A DNA stretch of 64,000 nt from Microtetraspora glauca (GCA_001570385.1 BBYL01000006.1:556976-620975); one strand, 5' to 3'. Positions 46,625 to 55,697 are shown, counted from the first letter of the stretch. The notes: generated from the letters alone by a model not told the origin. Program-made: numbers and translations.

Positions 46625-46662
46625 CCCACCCCCACGGAAACCCCCAGGAAGGACGACCCCCC

Positions 46663-47874
46663 ATGAGGACACGTGCCACAGTGGGCACCGCCATGGTGTG
46701 CGCGGCGCTGCTCGCGCTCGCCGCGTGTGGCGACGACGGATCCTCCGGCGACCAGGCCGAAGGCTCCACCATCAAGATCGGTTTCGTCGGGGCGCTCACC
46801 GGCCCGCTCTCCCCGAGCGGTCAGAACTCGCTGGCCGGGCTCAAGGCCGGCGCCGAGTACGTGCAGCAGCACAACCCCGGCACGAAGATCGTGATCGAGC
46901 AGCGGGACACCAAGGGCGAGCCGACCGCGGCCGTCGCCGCCACCCGGGCGCTCGCCCAGGACGGCGTGTCCGCGCTGTACTTCACCACCGAGGCGTTCCC
47001 GCCCGTGCAGGACGTGCTCAACCAGGTGAAGGTGCCCGGCGACACCGCCGGCGGCATCGGCTCGATCGCGGCCGACGTCGGCGACTCCAAGCGGTACAAG
47101 TACGCGTTCAGCACCGGTGCCGGCACCTCCGGAGAGACCTCGATCACGCCGCTGCTGGCGTACGCGGCGTCGGCCGGCAAGACGGTCGCCATGCTCGACG
47201 ACTCCTCGGCCTTCGGCACCTCGCAGACCAAGGACACGCTCGCCATCGCGCAGAGCCGGTTCCCGGACGTGAAGATCGTGCACGAGAGCTTCCCGAACAC
47301 CGCCTCGGACGTGACCGCGCAGCTCACCAAGCTCAAGGACTCGGGCGCCGAATCGCTCATCGTCTGGTCGTACGGCGCCCCGCTGGTCGCCACCATGTCC
47401 AGCCTGAACAAGATCGGCTGGAACCCGCAGATGTCCGCGGTGCTCGGCATCGGCGACCCGGCGACCACCGAGCTCATCCCGGAGGGGATGAAGAAGACCC
47501 TCGCCGCCGGGCCCATCGCCAAGACGTTCCTGTCGTCCTCGACCGGCGACGCGTCGATCACGGCGGACTTCGTCAAGCTCTACCTCAAGGCCAAGGGCAA
47601 GACCGAGTTCAACGCCCTCGACTCGGTGGGCGCGGTCTCCTTCGACTGGGCGCTGCTGGTGACCCAGGCGTCGCAGCAGGCCAAGTCCACCGAGGCCGAC
47701 GCGATCAAGAAGGCGCTCGTCTCCGGGGGAACCTTCCAGGGCGCCAACGGCACGTACACGTTCGGTCCCGACAAGCGCATCGGAATCGATGCCGACCAGC
47801 TCGGCGTCTTCGTACCCGCTCAGCCGTGCCCGGACGGCAAGTGTGTCGAAGCCGCCGTGAGTACAGGAGAGTAG
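46663..47874 (+). CDS. Branched-chain-type substrate-binding lipoprotein (LivK family)
   Basis: 403 residues. Lipoprotein signal with lipobox LALAAC (Cys ~22), then KIGFVGALTGPLSPSG, the start of a type I periplasmic-binding fold, and two lobes through FGPDKRIG. Such proteins tether substrate recognition outside the membrane for the LivHMGF importer encoded just before it. A C-terminal pair of cysteines (PCPDGKC) could form a disulfide. The cargo is unknown; the next gene, an acyl-CoA dehydrogenase, begins directly after the stop. Confidence 0.95.
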   Translation: MRTRATVGTAMVCAALLALAACGDDGSSGDQAEGSTIKIGFVGALTGPLSPSGQNSLAGLKAGAEYVQQHNPGTKIVIEQRDTKGEPTAAVAATRALAQDGVSALYFTTEAFPPVQDVLNQVKVPGDTAGGIGSIAADVGDSKRYKYAFSTGAGTSGETSITPLLAYAASAGKTVAMLDDSSAFGTSQTKDTLAIAQSRFPDVKIVHESFPNTASDVTAQLTKLKDSGAESLIVWSYGAPLVATMSSLNKIGWNPQMSAVLGIGDPATTELIPEGMKKTLAAGPIAKTFLSSSTGDASITADFVKLYLKAKGKTEFNALDSVGAVSFDWALLVTQASQQAKSTEADAIKKALVSGGTFQGANGTYTFGPDKRIGIDADQLGVFVPAQPCPDGKCVEAAVSTGE

Positions 47875-49041
47875 ATGCCCGAGGAGACCTCAGTGGATCT
47901 CCGGCTGGGAACGTGGGCGGACGCGTTGCGCGGCCGCCTGCGGGCCCTGCTGGCAGAGCTCCTCCCCGACGACTGGACGACCTCGTTCTCCCCGGACCAG
48001 GCGGTCCAGTCGGTGGTGACCAGGGTCGTCCGGCGGCTCGCCGAGGAGCAGCTCCTCACGCTCAGCTGGCCCGAGGAGTACGGGGGCGCCGGCACCGACA
48101 TCTGGCAGCAGGCCGTCCTGCGCGAGGAGATGTGGGCGCACTTCGAGCCCCGCGGCCCGCAGTACATGGGCCTGAACTGGGTCGGGCCGGTGATCATGGA
48201 GGTCGGCACGCCGGAGCAGAAGGCCGTCCACCTGCCCGCCATCTCCTCCGGCACGGCCGTGTGGTGCCAGGGGTTCAGCGAACCCGGCGCGGGCTCCGAC
48301 CTCGCCTCCCTGCAGCTGAACGCCGAGCTCCATGACGGCGAGTGGGTGCTGAACGGCCAGAAGGTCTGGACCTCGTACGCGGGACTGGCACAGTGGTGCT
48401 TCCTCGCCGCCCGCAGCGGCAGGGGGACGGCCAAGCACGACGGCATCACCGTCTTCCTGGTGCCGATGGACTCACCCGGCATCCGGGTCGTCCCGATCGA
48501 CTCGATCATGGGTGAGCAGCACCTCAACGAGGTGTTCTTCGACGACGTCCGGGTCGGCCCCGGCGCGGTGCTCGGCGAGGTCGGCCGCGGCTGGGACGTC
48601 ATCCGGCGGGTGATGAAGCACGAGCGGATCGGCATCTCCCGATACGCCCGGGACGAGCGGGTGCTCGCCGCGCTGGCGGGCCACCCGTCCCTGGCCGAAC
48701 CGGCCGCGCTGCACGAGTACGCCCGCGCACTGGTGCACGCCCGGGTGGCCCGGCTGCTCAACTACCGCGCCGTCGCGCTGAACGACGCCGGCCGGCTCAC
48801 CGACCGGGAGGCCTCCACCGCGCGGCTGGCCTCCATCCAACTCGACCAGGAGGTGGCTCAGCTGGCTCTCGACGTCTCCGGCGCCGACGCCCTCGTTCCC
48901 GACCCGTCGGCCGGCCTGCTCGGCCACGTCGAGGACGTGTTCCGGTACGCCCGTTCGGCGACCATCGCGTCCGGCACCATCGAGGTGCAGCGCATGCTCG
49001 TCGCCCGGTCGTCGATCGAGGGGGACCGGCGTGCGTCGTGA
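47875..49041 (+). CDS. Acyl-CoA dehydrogenase, FadE large-subunit type
   Basis: 388 residues starting on the base after the LivK stop. FAD-binding QGFSEPGAGSDLA, KVWTSYA, and C-terminal TIASGTIEVQRML. In single-subunit enzymes the last motif is YEGTxE; here the Glu position is Ser, so the base must come from elsewhere. This pattern is known from alpha2beta2 FadE pairs in steroid side-chain degradation, where two different chains share the active site. The next gene is the likely partner chain, overlapping by 11 bases. Confidence 0.92.
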   Translation: MPEETSVDLRLGTWADALRGRLRALLAELLPDDWTTSFSPDQAVQSVVTRVVRRLAEEQLLTLSWPEEYGGAGTDIWQQAVLREEMWAHFEPRGPQYMGLNWVGPVIMEVGTPEQKAVHLPAISSGTAVWCQGFSEPGAGSDLASLQLNAELHDGEWVLNGQKVWTSYAGLAQWCFLAARSGRGTAKHDGITVFLVPMDSPGIRVVPIDSIMGEQHLNEVFFDDVRVGPGAVLGEVGRGWDVIRRVMKHERIGISRYARDERVLAALAGHPSLAEPAALHEYARALVHARVARLLNYRAVALNDAGRLTDREASTARLASIQLDQEVAQLALDVSGADALVPDPSAGLLGHVEDVFRYARSATIASGTIEVQRMLVARSSIEGDRRAS

Positions 49042-49984
49042 CTGGCCACAGGCGGCCGTCGCCTACCAGGAGAGCGTGACCGGGGCCCTCGACGCGCTGG
49101 GCGGGGTGGACCTCGCGCGCGCCGCCGAGGCGGACCGGACCCGGCGGGAGGCGCTCGTCGCGCCCGCCCTGGACCGGCTCGGCCTGCGCGGCCTCGATCC
49201 GTGGGGCGAGGAGGACGAGTCGGCCGCCATCATGCTGGCGGCCCGGGCGGCGGGCGCCGTCGTGCTGCCCTGGCCGCTGGCGCACGAGCTGGCCGTACCC
49301 GCGGACCTGCGCGGTGACGTCGGCGGCGTCCACCTGACCTCGGGGGACACCGGACGGCTGGACCACGCGGACCTGCTGCGCGACGCGGTCGCCGTCGACC
49401 TGGACCGGGGTGTCGCCCGCCGGGTGACGGCCGGTGCGCCGCGTCCGGCGCCGCTGGACCCGTTCGCGTCCGACGCCGTCCTGGGCGCAGAGGTGCCGGG
49501 CGTGGACGCGGCGCGGGTGACGGCGATGCGCATGCTGCTCGACGCCTTCTGGGTCGCCGGCGCGCTCGCCGCCGCCGCCGAGCTGGCGGTGACGCACGCC
49601 CGGGATCGGCAGCAGTTCGGCAAGCCGATCGGCAAGTTCGGCGAGATCCGGTGGCGCGTCGCGGACATCTCCCTCGCGCTCGACGGGCTGGAGGAGCTGG
49701 CGCTGCACGCGTGGTGGCTCGTCCGCCGGGGCGAGGCGCGGTCCGCCGACCTGCTGGCGCTGCGGGTGCAGATGATCGAGGCGGCGAACACGGTGCTGGC
49801 CAACGGGCATCAGGTGCTGGGCGCCATGGGCCTGTGCGAGGAGCACGACCTCACCGTGATCGACCGCCACCTGCAGAGCGTGCTGCACCGGCCGGCCGGG
49901 CGGATCAGGTCGACCGATCTGCTGGCGCGGGCCGTCGCCGCGGATGGGTTCGACGGCATCTACCCGGTGGCCGCGTGGCGGTAG
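49031..49984 (+). CDS. Acyl-CoA dehydrogenase, short partner-subunit type
   Basis: 317 residues from GTG 49031, shorter than usual acyl-CoA dehydrogenases (~380). The C-terminal helical domain is recognisable (VTHARDRQQFGKPIGKFGEI and VLGAMGLCEEHDL), while the central beta domain is reduced. This fits the beta-chain of alpha2beta2 FadE enzymes. It overlaps the preceding gene, and together they should form one heterotetrameric dehydrogenase. It is the last gene of the rightward Liv operon, before a strong hairpin. Confidence 0.88.
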   Translation: MRRDWPQAAVAYQESVTGALDALGGVDLARAAEADRTRREALVAPALDRLGLRGLDPWGEEDESAAIMLAARAAGAVVLPWPLAHELAVPADLRGDVGGVHLTSGDTGRLDHADLLRDAVAVDLDRGVARRVTAGAPRPAPLDPFASDAVLGAEVPGVDAARVTAMRMLLDAFWVAGALAAAAELAVTHARDRQQFGKPIGKFGEIRWRVADISLALDGLEELALHAWWLVRRGEARSADLLALRVQMIEAANTVLANGHQVLGAMGLCEEHDLTVIDRHLQSVLHRPAGRIRSTDLLARAVAADGFDGIYPVAAWR

Positions 49985-49996
49985 CCCGCGAACGGA

Positions 49997-50029
49997 AAGG
50001 CCGGCCAGGTCCAGGACCTGGCCGGCCTT
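49997..50029. terminator. Bidirectional hairpin between convergent operons
   Basis: A perfect inverted repeat: arms 49997-50012 and 50014-50029 (16 bases each, beginning AAGGCCGGCC) around a single central base, so the effective loop is the inner few bases. It lies 13 bases after the rightward stop and 25 bases before the leftward FadR stop, and should terminate both. Confidence 0.8.
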
Positions 50030-50053
50030 CGCGTACCGGTTCGTGGTCGCCGG

Positions 50054-50866
50054 TCAGTCCCGGGAATCCATGCGCGGGTTGCCGTACTCGTCCAGCACCT
50101 GGACCGGCGGGGCGTCGTCCGAGGCGACGTACAGCTGCGACGCCTCCAGGTGCGCCCGCATGAGCTTGCCGGCCAGCGCCGCGTCCCCCGCCTCGATGGC
50201 CTTCTCGATGGCGCCGTGCGCCCGCAGCACCGCGTGCCGCCGGTCCACCGCCGGGTAGCTCGCCTCGTCGAACGCCCGGCGGGCCCACCCCCGCTCCTGC
50301 ACGCTCCAGACGCTCTCCAGCATCCCGACGACCACCCGGAGCGTCTCGTTGCCGGCCGCGTCCACCAGCCCCTCGTGGAACCTGACCGACGCCCCGGTGA
50401 ACGCCGGCCCGTCCTCCACGACCTGCGCGGCCTCGTCGTTGAGCTGCCGGAGCCGTTCGGCGACGGCCGAGTGGTCGTCGCGGCGGGCCGCGTGCTCCGC
50501 GCACAGCGGCTCCAGCAGGTTGCGGGCCGCCGCCAGGTCCCGCATGGGGGTGGCGCGCGCGTGCAGCAGCAGCCCCATGTGGTACGCGGCGGACCCGGGG
50601 GTCGGGGCCTTGATGACGGTGCCGCCGCGCTTGCCGCGCCGGACGACCACCAGCCCCTCCGTCTCGAGGATGCGGAACGCCTCGCGGAGGCTCGGCCGGC
50701 TGACCGGGTACTCCTGGAGCAGCACCGGCTCCGTGGGCAGTTCCGCCCCGTCGGCGAGATCACCTTCCAGGATGCGCAGCCTGAGCTGCGCCGCCAGGGC
50801 CTCGGCCACCCGGGGTGTCCGCAACGGCATGCGGCGGGGGCGTGGTGGGATCTCGGACTCGGTCAT
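50054..50866 (-). CDS. FadR/GntR-family transcriptional regulator
   Basis: 270 residues. The N-terminal winged helix has LRLRILEGDLADGAELPTE, the recognition part YPVSRPSLREAFRILE and the wing VRRGKRGGTVI. The C-terminal all-helical FCD domain has candidate metal/ligand His residues (FHEGLVDAAGN, RAHLEASQ). FCD regulators bind acyl-CoAs or small organic acids and repress catabolic operons. It is the last gene of the leftward dehydrogenase operon (TGATG overlap with the SDR). The 16-bp motif at 43172 and 53942 is a candidate operator. Confidence 0.93.
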   Translation of the reverse strand: MTESEIPPRPRRMPLRTPRVAEALAAQLRLRILEGDLADGAELPTEPVLLQEYPVSRPSLREAFRILETEGLVVVRRGKRGGTVIKAPTPGSAAYHMGLLLHARATPMRDLAAARNLLEPLCAEHAARRDDHSAVAERLRQLNDEAAQVVEDGPAFTGASVRFHEGLVDAAGNETLRVVVGMLESVWSVQERGWARRAFDEASYPAVDRRHAVLRAHGAIEKAIEAGDAALAGKLMRAHLEASQLYVASDDAPPVQVLDEYGNPRMDSRD

Positions 50867-51690
50867 CAGAGTGTTTCACCGCCGTCGATGAAGATGGTCT
50901 GGCCGGTGATGAACGAAGCGAGGTCCCCCGACAGGTGGACGGCCAGCGCCCCCAGCTCCCTGGGGTCGCCGGTGCGCCGCATCGGGATGCGCTCCTTCAG
51001 CCAGGCCTGACCTTCGGGACTGTCGTGAAGAGCCTGCGTCATGCTGGTGCGGAAGTGCCCTGGAGCGATGGTGTTGACGGTGACGCCGAACGCCGCCCAC
51101 TCCTTGGCGAGCGCCCGGGTGAGCTGGGCGATGGCGCCCTTGGCGACCTGGTAGCTCACCGTCAGGTTGGCCGACCGGGCGACGCTGCTCGATGCGATGT
51201 TGATCACCCGGCCGCGCCCCCGCTCCAGCATCCCCGGAACGAATGATCTCACGAGGTGGAGTGATCCGCGGACGTGCGTGTCCAGCACCGAGTCCCACTC
51301 CTCGTCGGTCATGGCGACGCCGGCCGGCCCCGAGCCGGGCTGCCCCACCTTCTCCCCGGACGCCTCGTCCACGGGCAGCGGGACGACCGGCCGCTTGACC
51401 AGGTTGCCGGCGTTGTTCACCAGGATGTCGACGCCACCCACCTCGGCCAGCACCGCGTCGCGCAGCCGGTCCAGGTCGGCGGAGCTGCGGATGTCGGCGG
51501 GGAAGGCGTACGCCTGGCCGCCCGCGGCCTTGATCTCCGCCGCGAGGCTTTCCAGCTCCTCCGCGTTGCGGGAGACGCCGCACACCACGGCGCCCGCCCC
51601 GGCCAGCGCGGTGGAGATCGCCCGGCCCAGTCCGCGCCCGGCCCCGGACACGACGGCTGTCCTGCCCAGCAGGGGGTGGGTGTCTGTCAT
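50866..51690 (-). CDS. SDR oxidoreductase
   Basis: 274 residues. VVSGAGRGLGRAISTALAG, NNAGNLV, catalytic SYQVAKGAIAQL and the FabG-like C-terminus FITGQTIFIDGG. A loop of about 25 residues after RPVVPLPVDEA is longer than in FabG. It probably oxidises a hydroxyacyl-CoA or an alcohol in the pathway. It overlaps the dehydrogenase stop (ATGA) and the FadR start. Confidence 0.92.
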   Translation of the reverse strand: MTDTHPLLGRTAVVSGAGRGLGRAISTALAGAGAVVCGVSRNAEELESLAAEIKAAGGQAYAFPADIRSSADLDRLRDAVLAEVGGVDILVNNAGNLVKRPVVPLPVDEASGEKVGQPGSGPAGVAMTDEEWDSVLDTHVRGSLHLVRSFVPGMLERGRGRVINIASSSVARSANLTVSYQVAKGAIAQLTRALAKEWAAFGVTVNTIAPGHFRTSMTQALHDSPEGQAWLKERIPMRRTGDPRELGALAVHLSGDLASFITGQTIFIDGGETL

Positions 51691-52793
51691 GGCGTGCCTT
51701 TCGGTAGTCCGAGCGTACGCTCCGCGATGATGTTGCGTTGGATCTCCGACGTGCCGCCGTAGATGGTGGCGCCCAGCGATTCGAGGCGCTCGTCGAAGAG
51801 GGCGGGGTCGTCGAACGCCCGCGCCCCGGCGGTCTCCAGCGACAGCAGGGCCGCGCGCTGCACCGACTCCGAGCCGAGCAGCTTGAGGATCGACGACGCG
51901 GGGGACGGCAGGCCCGCCCACCGCTGGGCGGCGGTCCGCAGCCCGGTCAGCCGCACCCCCTCCGCGTCCGCCAGCGACCGGCCCAGCCGGACGAGCTGGT
52001 GCTCCGACAGCTCCGGCGCTGTCAGCGTGGGTTCCAGCGCCCGGGTGGTCTCCAGCCAGGTGTTGATCCAGATCATGTCCCGCTCGTGTTCGAGGCTGGA
52101 CATGGCCACGCCCCAGCCGCCGTGCAGCGGGCCCAGCAGCGCCTCCTCGGGCACCTTCACGTCGTCGAGGAAGACCTCGCTGAAGGACTCGACCGCCGGC
52201 CCGGCGGTGCGGATCGGCCGGACCTCCACCCCGGGGCTGCGCAGGTCGAGGACCAGGCAGGAGATGCCGCGGTGCGGCCTGGCCTCCGGGTCGGTGCGGA
52301 CGTACAGCGTGCACCACCTGGCCTCGTCCGCCTGCGTCGTCCACACCTTCTGGCCGTTGACGGTGAACACTCCGTCGGCGAGCGTCGCCGTCGTGCGCAG
52401 CGCGGCGAGGTCGGACCCGGCGCCGGGCTCCGACATGCCGAGCGCCCACCACTCGTCCCCGCGCGCGGCCGGCCGGAGCAGCCGCTCCCGCTGGGCGGCG
52501 GTGCCGAACGCCCGGATGGCCGGCGCCGCGACCCCGACGCCCTGGATGTTCATCAGCCGCGGCACCCGGCGGCGCGCGCCGGCGAGCTTGACGGCCAGCG
52601 CGTCGGGGACACTCAGGTCGCGCCCGCCCTCACCTGGGCCCCACTCGGGGATCAGCCAGCCCGCGTCGTACGCGGTGGCCTGGTACTCGGTGCGGAGCTT
52701 CACGTCGCGGCGGTAGCGCTGGTAGTTCTCGGCGTAGTCGGCGGGCAGGAAGCCGTCGAGGAACGCCTCGAACTCGGAGGTCACATCCGTCAT
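51687..52793 (-). CDS. Acyl-CoA dehydrogenase, FadE28-like large subunit
   Basis: 368 residues. FAD-binding LGMSEPGAGSDLA, KVWTTQADEA, and C-terminal ATIYGGTSEIQRNIIAERTL. The Glu of YEGT is Gly, exactly as in the FadE28-type chains that pair with a second subunit in mycobacterial cholesterol side-chain oxidation. The partner is the gene immediately upstream in the operon, whose stop overlaps this start (ATGA). Confidence 0.93.
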   Translation of the reverse strand: MTDVTSEFEAFLDGFLPADYAENYQRYRRDVKLRTEYQATAYDAGWLIPEWGPGEGGRDLSVPDALAVKLAGARRRVPRLMNIQGVGVAAPAIRAFGTAAQRERLLRPAARGDEWWALGMSEPGAGSDLAALRTTATLADGVFTVNGQKVWTTQADEARWCTLYVRTDPEARPHRGISCLVLDLRSPGVEVRPIRTAGPAVESFSEVFLDDVKVPEEALLGPLHGGWGVAMSSLEHERDMIWINTWLETTRALEPTLTAPELSEHQLVRLGRSLADAEGVRLTGLRTAAQRWAGLPSPASSILKLLGSESVQRAALLSLETAGARAFDDPALFDERLESLGATIYGGTSEIQRNIIAERTLGLPKGTP

Positions 52794-53872
52794 CGGGAGA
52801 TCCGCCTTTCGATCCGCTCGATCCGCGCCGCCGCCAGGTACAGGTCGTCCGGCTCCCCGAGCAGGCAGGCCGTCTGGTGGGCGCGCCGCAGGAACAGGTG
52901 GCAGTCCGCCTCGAAGGTGACCCCCATGGCGCCCATCAGCTGGGTGAACAGCGACGCGACCCGGACGGCCGTCTCGGCCGCGACCGCGTTGGCCAGCAGG
53001 CAGTCCCGGGTGGCCGAGTCGCCGGGCGGCTCCCCGGTCAGGCTCAGGGCCGCGCCGTAGGCGAGGCTGCGGGCCTGTTCGACCGCCGTGTAGGCGTCCG
53101 CGAGCCGGTGCTTCACCGCCTGGAAGGTGCCGATGGCCCGGCCGAACTGCCTGCGCTGGAGCACGTGTGCGACGGCCGCGTCCAGGGCGCCCGCGGCGGT
53201 CCCCACCAGGTCGGCGGCGACACAGGCGCGGGCTCCCGCCAGCATCCGGTCCAGGTCGCCGAGCGGCAGCTCCCGGCACTCGGCGCAGGCCACGCCTGCC
53301 TCGCCCCCGAGCCGGAACACCGGGAGCGGCCGGGAGGGGTCGATCAGGGTCGCCTGCCCTACCGGCTCGACCCCCTCGGCCTCCGGATCGACCACGACGA
53401 CCCACGCCCGGTCCGGTCCCTTCACGATCAGGGTGAACGCGGCGGCACCGGGGCCGCCCAGGACGCGCGCCCGCTCGACGTGGCACCGGCCGTTCCCGTC
53501 GTCCATGTCGACGACCCCCTCGGCGATCCCGAAGCCCGCGGGCGCCCGCCGGAAGTCCTCGCGGTGCACTCCGGCCGCGACCTGCGTCCGGTACGCGAGT
53601 GCCGACGCCAGCAGGGGAGCGGTCAGCAGGGCGCGCCCGGCTTCTTCGAGCATGACCACCAGGTCGATCATCCGGCCGATCCCGCCGAGGTCCTCGGGTA
53701 TCCCGATGTCGGCGTAGCCACCGTCCGCGACCGTCTCCCACCCGTCCGGCACACCGCCGTCGAGGGCGGCACGCATGGCCGCCGCGCCGTGCAGCGATCG
53801 GAACTGGGCGCGGGCGGTGTCGGCGAGGGCGAGGGCGTCCTCGTCCGGGGCTAGAAGCTGCCAGTCCGTCAT
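52790..53872 (-). CDS. Acyl-CoA dehydrogenase, FadE29-like partner subunit
   Basis: 360 residues and the first gene of the leftward operon. The N-terminal half keeps IPEDLGGIGRMIDLVVMLEEAGR, the middle domain is weakly conserved, and the C-terminal half has HVLQRRQFGRAIGTFQAVKHRLAD and MGAMGVTFEADCHLF. There is no YEGT motif. It resembles the second chains of alpha2beta2 FadE enzymes. The 204 bases upstream carry the 16-bp motif. Confidence 0.9.
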   Translation of the reverse strand: MTDWQLLAPDEDALALADTARAQFRSLHGAAAMRAALDGGVPDGWETVADGGYADIGIPEDLGGIGRMIDLVVMLEEAGRALLTAPLLASALAYRTQVAAGVHREDFRRAPAGFGIAEGVVDMDDGNGRCHVERARVLGGPGAAAFTLIVKGPDRAWVVVVDPEAEGVEPVGQATLIDPSRPLPVFRLGGEAGVACAECRELPLGDLDRMLAGARACVAADLVGTAAGALDAAVAHVLQRRQFGRAIGTFQAVKHRLADAYTAVEQARSLAYGAALSLTGEPPGDSATRDCLLANAVAAETAVRVASLFTQLMGAMGVTFEADCHLFLRRAHQTACLLGEPDDLYLAAARIERIERRISR

Positions 53873-53941
53873 CTTTGTCCGGTTTCTCCTCAGTGGTGTG
53901 GGATCGCCATCAAGGCAGATGGTACCGGATTTTCGCCTTTG

Positions 53942-53957
53942 CCTATATATGATTTAG
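53942..53957 (-). promoter_or_regulatory. Shared 16-bp operator/promoter motif, copy 2
   Basis: On the minus strand CTAAATCATATATAGG, 70-85 bases upstream of the leftward dehydrogenase operon. It matches copy 1 at 43172-43187 except at positions 2 and 15. The AT-rich core also looks like a promoter -10 region, so the shared string could be promoter, operator or both. Confidence 0.5.
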
Positions 53958-54076
53958 ATGTTACCTCTTGGAGCCGCGGTGGCCGGGAACTGGTCGGGTG
54001 AGCGGGCGCGGAAGAAGACGTGGAGCGTTCCGCCCAGGGCGGTGACGTAGTCTCGAGGTGCGGTCGGCTGTTGCCG

Positions 54077-55000
54077 TTATTCCGTGGGCCGGCGTGCCTG
54101 TCTCAGTGCGCGGTCGATCGCCCAGGCGTCCGCTACTGGGCCCACGTGCCCGAGCTTGTCGGGGTTGATCACCGAGCGGATCGTCTGGATCTGCCCGTCG
54201 AGTACATCGAGCGCCAGGATGTGGAGCACCTTGCCGTCCCGGTCGAGGAAGATCGCGCCCGGCTGGCCGTTGACCTCGTGCGGCTCGAACGTCACGTCGA
54301 TCCGGGCCATCCGCGGGAAGACGGAGGCAAGCAGCCGGGCCACGTTCTCGGCGCCGACGACGGCCCTGGCCAACTGCGGGGCCTTGCCACCGCCGTCGCC
54401 GACCATCGACACGTCGGCGGCGAGCAGTTCTCGCAGGCCGGCGACGTCGCCTTCGCGGAGGGCGTCGAAGAACCGCGACGCCAGTTCCTCCCGCTCTTTG
54501 CGAACCGCTTCGAAGCGCGGCCGCCCGGCCTCCATATGCCGCCGCGCCCGCACCAGCAACTGCCGGCACGCCGCCTCCGACCGCCCCACCGCCGCAGCGA
54601 CATCGTCGAACCCGAAGCCGAACACCTCCCGCAGCACGAAGACCGCCCGCTCGAGCGGGCTGAGCCGCTCCAGCAGCACCAAGGCCGCCATCGACACCGA
54701 GTCGGCCAGCTCCGCCGACCGCTCCGGGTCCTGGTAAGGGTCGGCGAGCAGCGGCTCGGGGAACCACGGCCCGACGTACGCCTCCCGCCGGACGCGGGCC
54801 GAGCGCAGCACATCGATCGAGATCCGCGTCACCGCGGCCGACAGAAGAGCCTTGGTCGACGCGGGCCGGGTCGCCGAGCCGTCGAAGCGCAGCCATGTCT
54901 CCTGCACCGCGTCCTCGGCCTCACCCACACTGCCCAGAATCCGATAGGCGATCGAAAACAGCAGCGGCCGCAGCTCCTCGAACTCCTCGACCTTGCTCAC
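54077..55000 (-). CDS. ECF41-family RNA polymerase sigma factor with SnoaL-like C-terminal domain
   Basis: 307 residues from GTG 55000, which follows GGGGAGGGG; an in-frame ATG at 55057 lacks a site. Sigma region 2 is PLLFSIAYRILGSVGEAEDAVQETW in part, and region 4 is LSPLERAVFVLREVFG...IAAAVGRSEAACRQLLVRAR-like. The C-terminal ~110 residues form a SnoaL-like domain containing DGGGK and NPDKL, the two signatures of ECF41 sigmas, in which this domain tunes activity without an anti-sigma factor. It lies 156 bases downstream of its AhpD-like partner on the same strand. Bases 53958-54076 downstream hold nothing I recognise. Confidence 0.95.
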   Translation of the reverse strand: MSKVEEFEELRPLLFSIAYRILGSVGEAEDAVQETWLRFDGSATRPASTKALLSAAVTRISIDVLRSARVRREAYVGPWFPEPLLADPYQDPERSAELADSVSMAALVLLERLSPLERAVFVLREVFGFGFDDVAAAVGRSEAACRQLLVRARRHMEAGRPRFEAVRKEREELASRFFDALREGDVAGLRELLAADVSMVGDGGGKAPQLARAVVGAENVARLLASVFPRMARIDVTFEPHEVNGQPGAIFLDRDGKVLHILALDVLDGQIQTIRSVINPDKLGHVGPVADAWAIDRALRQARRPTE

Positions 55001-55156
55001 GCCCAATCCCCTCCCCTTGAAACCCTCCCACCCTGCCGTACTCGCTGGCGCAGGCATCTTCTGGTGATCATCCAGACCACCGGCAGGCCAGAGCGATGTC
55101 CCCGAGCCCGGGGCCCGGAGCCCGCAGCCGGACCCCGAGCCAGTTGCTGATGCCTT

Positions 55157-55630
55157 TCACTGGAACTGGCCGGGCTCGTAGTTGCCGGCCGGCTGCTGGG
55201 TGATGATATTCAGCCGGTTCACCGTGTTCATGAAGGAGACAAGGATCACCAGGGCGGTGAGCTGCTCCTCGTCATGGTGCTTGGCGGCGTAGGCCCACAC
55301 CTCGTCGCTGACCCCACCGGCCGCATCCGCGACCCGGGTCCCCTCCTCCGCCAGTTCCAGCGCGGCACGCTCGGCCTCGGTGAAGACCGTGGCCTCCCGC
55401 CACGCCGCGACCAGGTTCAGCCGCACCGAGGTCTCGCCGGCAGCGGCGGCCTCTTTGGTGTGCATGTCGATGCAGACTGCGCAGCCGTTGATCTGACTTA
55501 CGCGAAGCGCCACCAGCTCCTGCGTGGCGGTCGGCAGCGGCGAGTCCTTGAGCGCCTTGCCCGCCGCCATGAAGTACTTGAGGGCCTTGCCAGCGGTCGG
55601 GTCGGCGAAGTAGTTAAGTCGCGCGTCCAT
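55157..55630 (-). CDS. AhpD-like / carboxymuconolactone-decarboxylase-family protein (ECF41 target)
   Basis: 157 residues from ATG 55630, with AGAGGAG upstream. The redox motif NGCAVCIDMHT (CxxC plus His) marks the alkylhydroperoxidase-like branch. ECF41 sigmas are typically encoded next to a COE gene (carboxymuconolactone decarboxylase, oxidoreductase or epimerase) and activate it, and this arrangement is reproduced here. The predicted ECF41 promoter lies just upstream. The physiological role of the pair is unknown; peroxide or electrophile handling is plausible. Confidence 0.93.
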   Translation of the reverse strand: MDARLNYFADPTAGKALKYFMAAGKALKDSPLPTATQELVALRVSQINGCAVCIDMHTKEAAAAGETSVRLNLVAAWREATVFTEAERAALELAEEGTRVADAAGGVSDEVWAYAAKHHDEEQLTALVILVSFMNTVNRLNIITQQPAGNYEPGQFQ

Positions 55631-55670
55631 GGTGTGCTCCTCTGTGGTCGTCCGTTGCTACACCCCCTGA

Positions 55671-55697
55671 GACGGGGTAGCCCGCCTCCCTGTGACA
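55671..55697 (-). promoter_or_regulatory. ECF41-type promoter
   Basis: On the minus strand TGTCACA (55697-55691), a 16-base spacer, then CGTC (55674-55671): an exact match to the published ECF41 consensus TGTCACA-N16-CGTC. It is about 40 bases upstream of the AhpD-like start, so transcription would proceed through that gene and on to the sigma gene. Confidence 0.88.

Noticed and set aside
53961..54896. A 311-codon minus-strand frame overlapping the sigma factor
   Set aside because: Arg/Gly/Ala-rich with no domains; the ECF41 frame has full family signatures.
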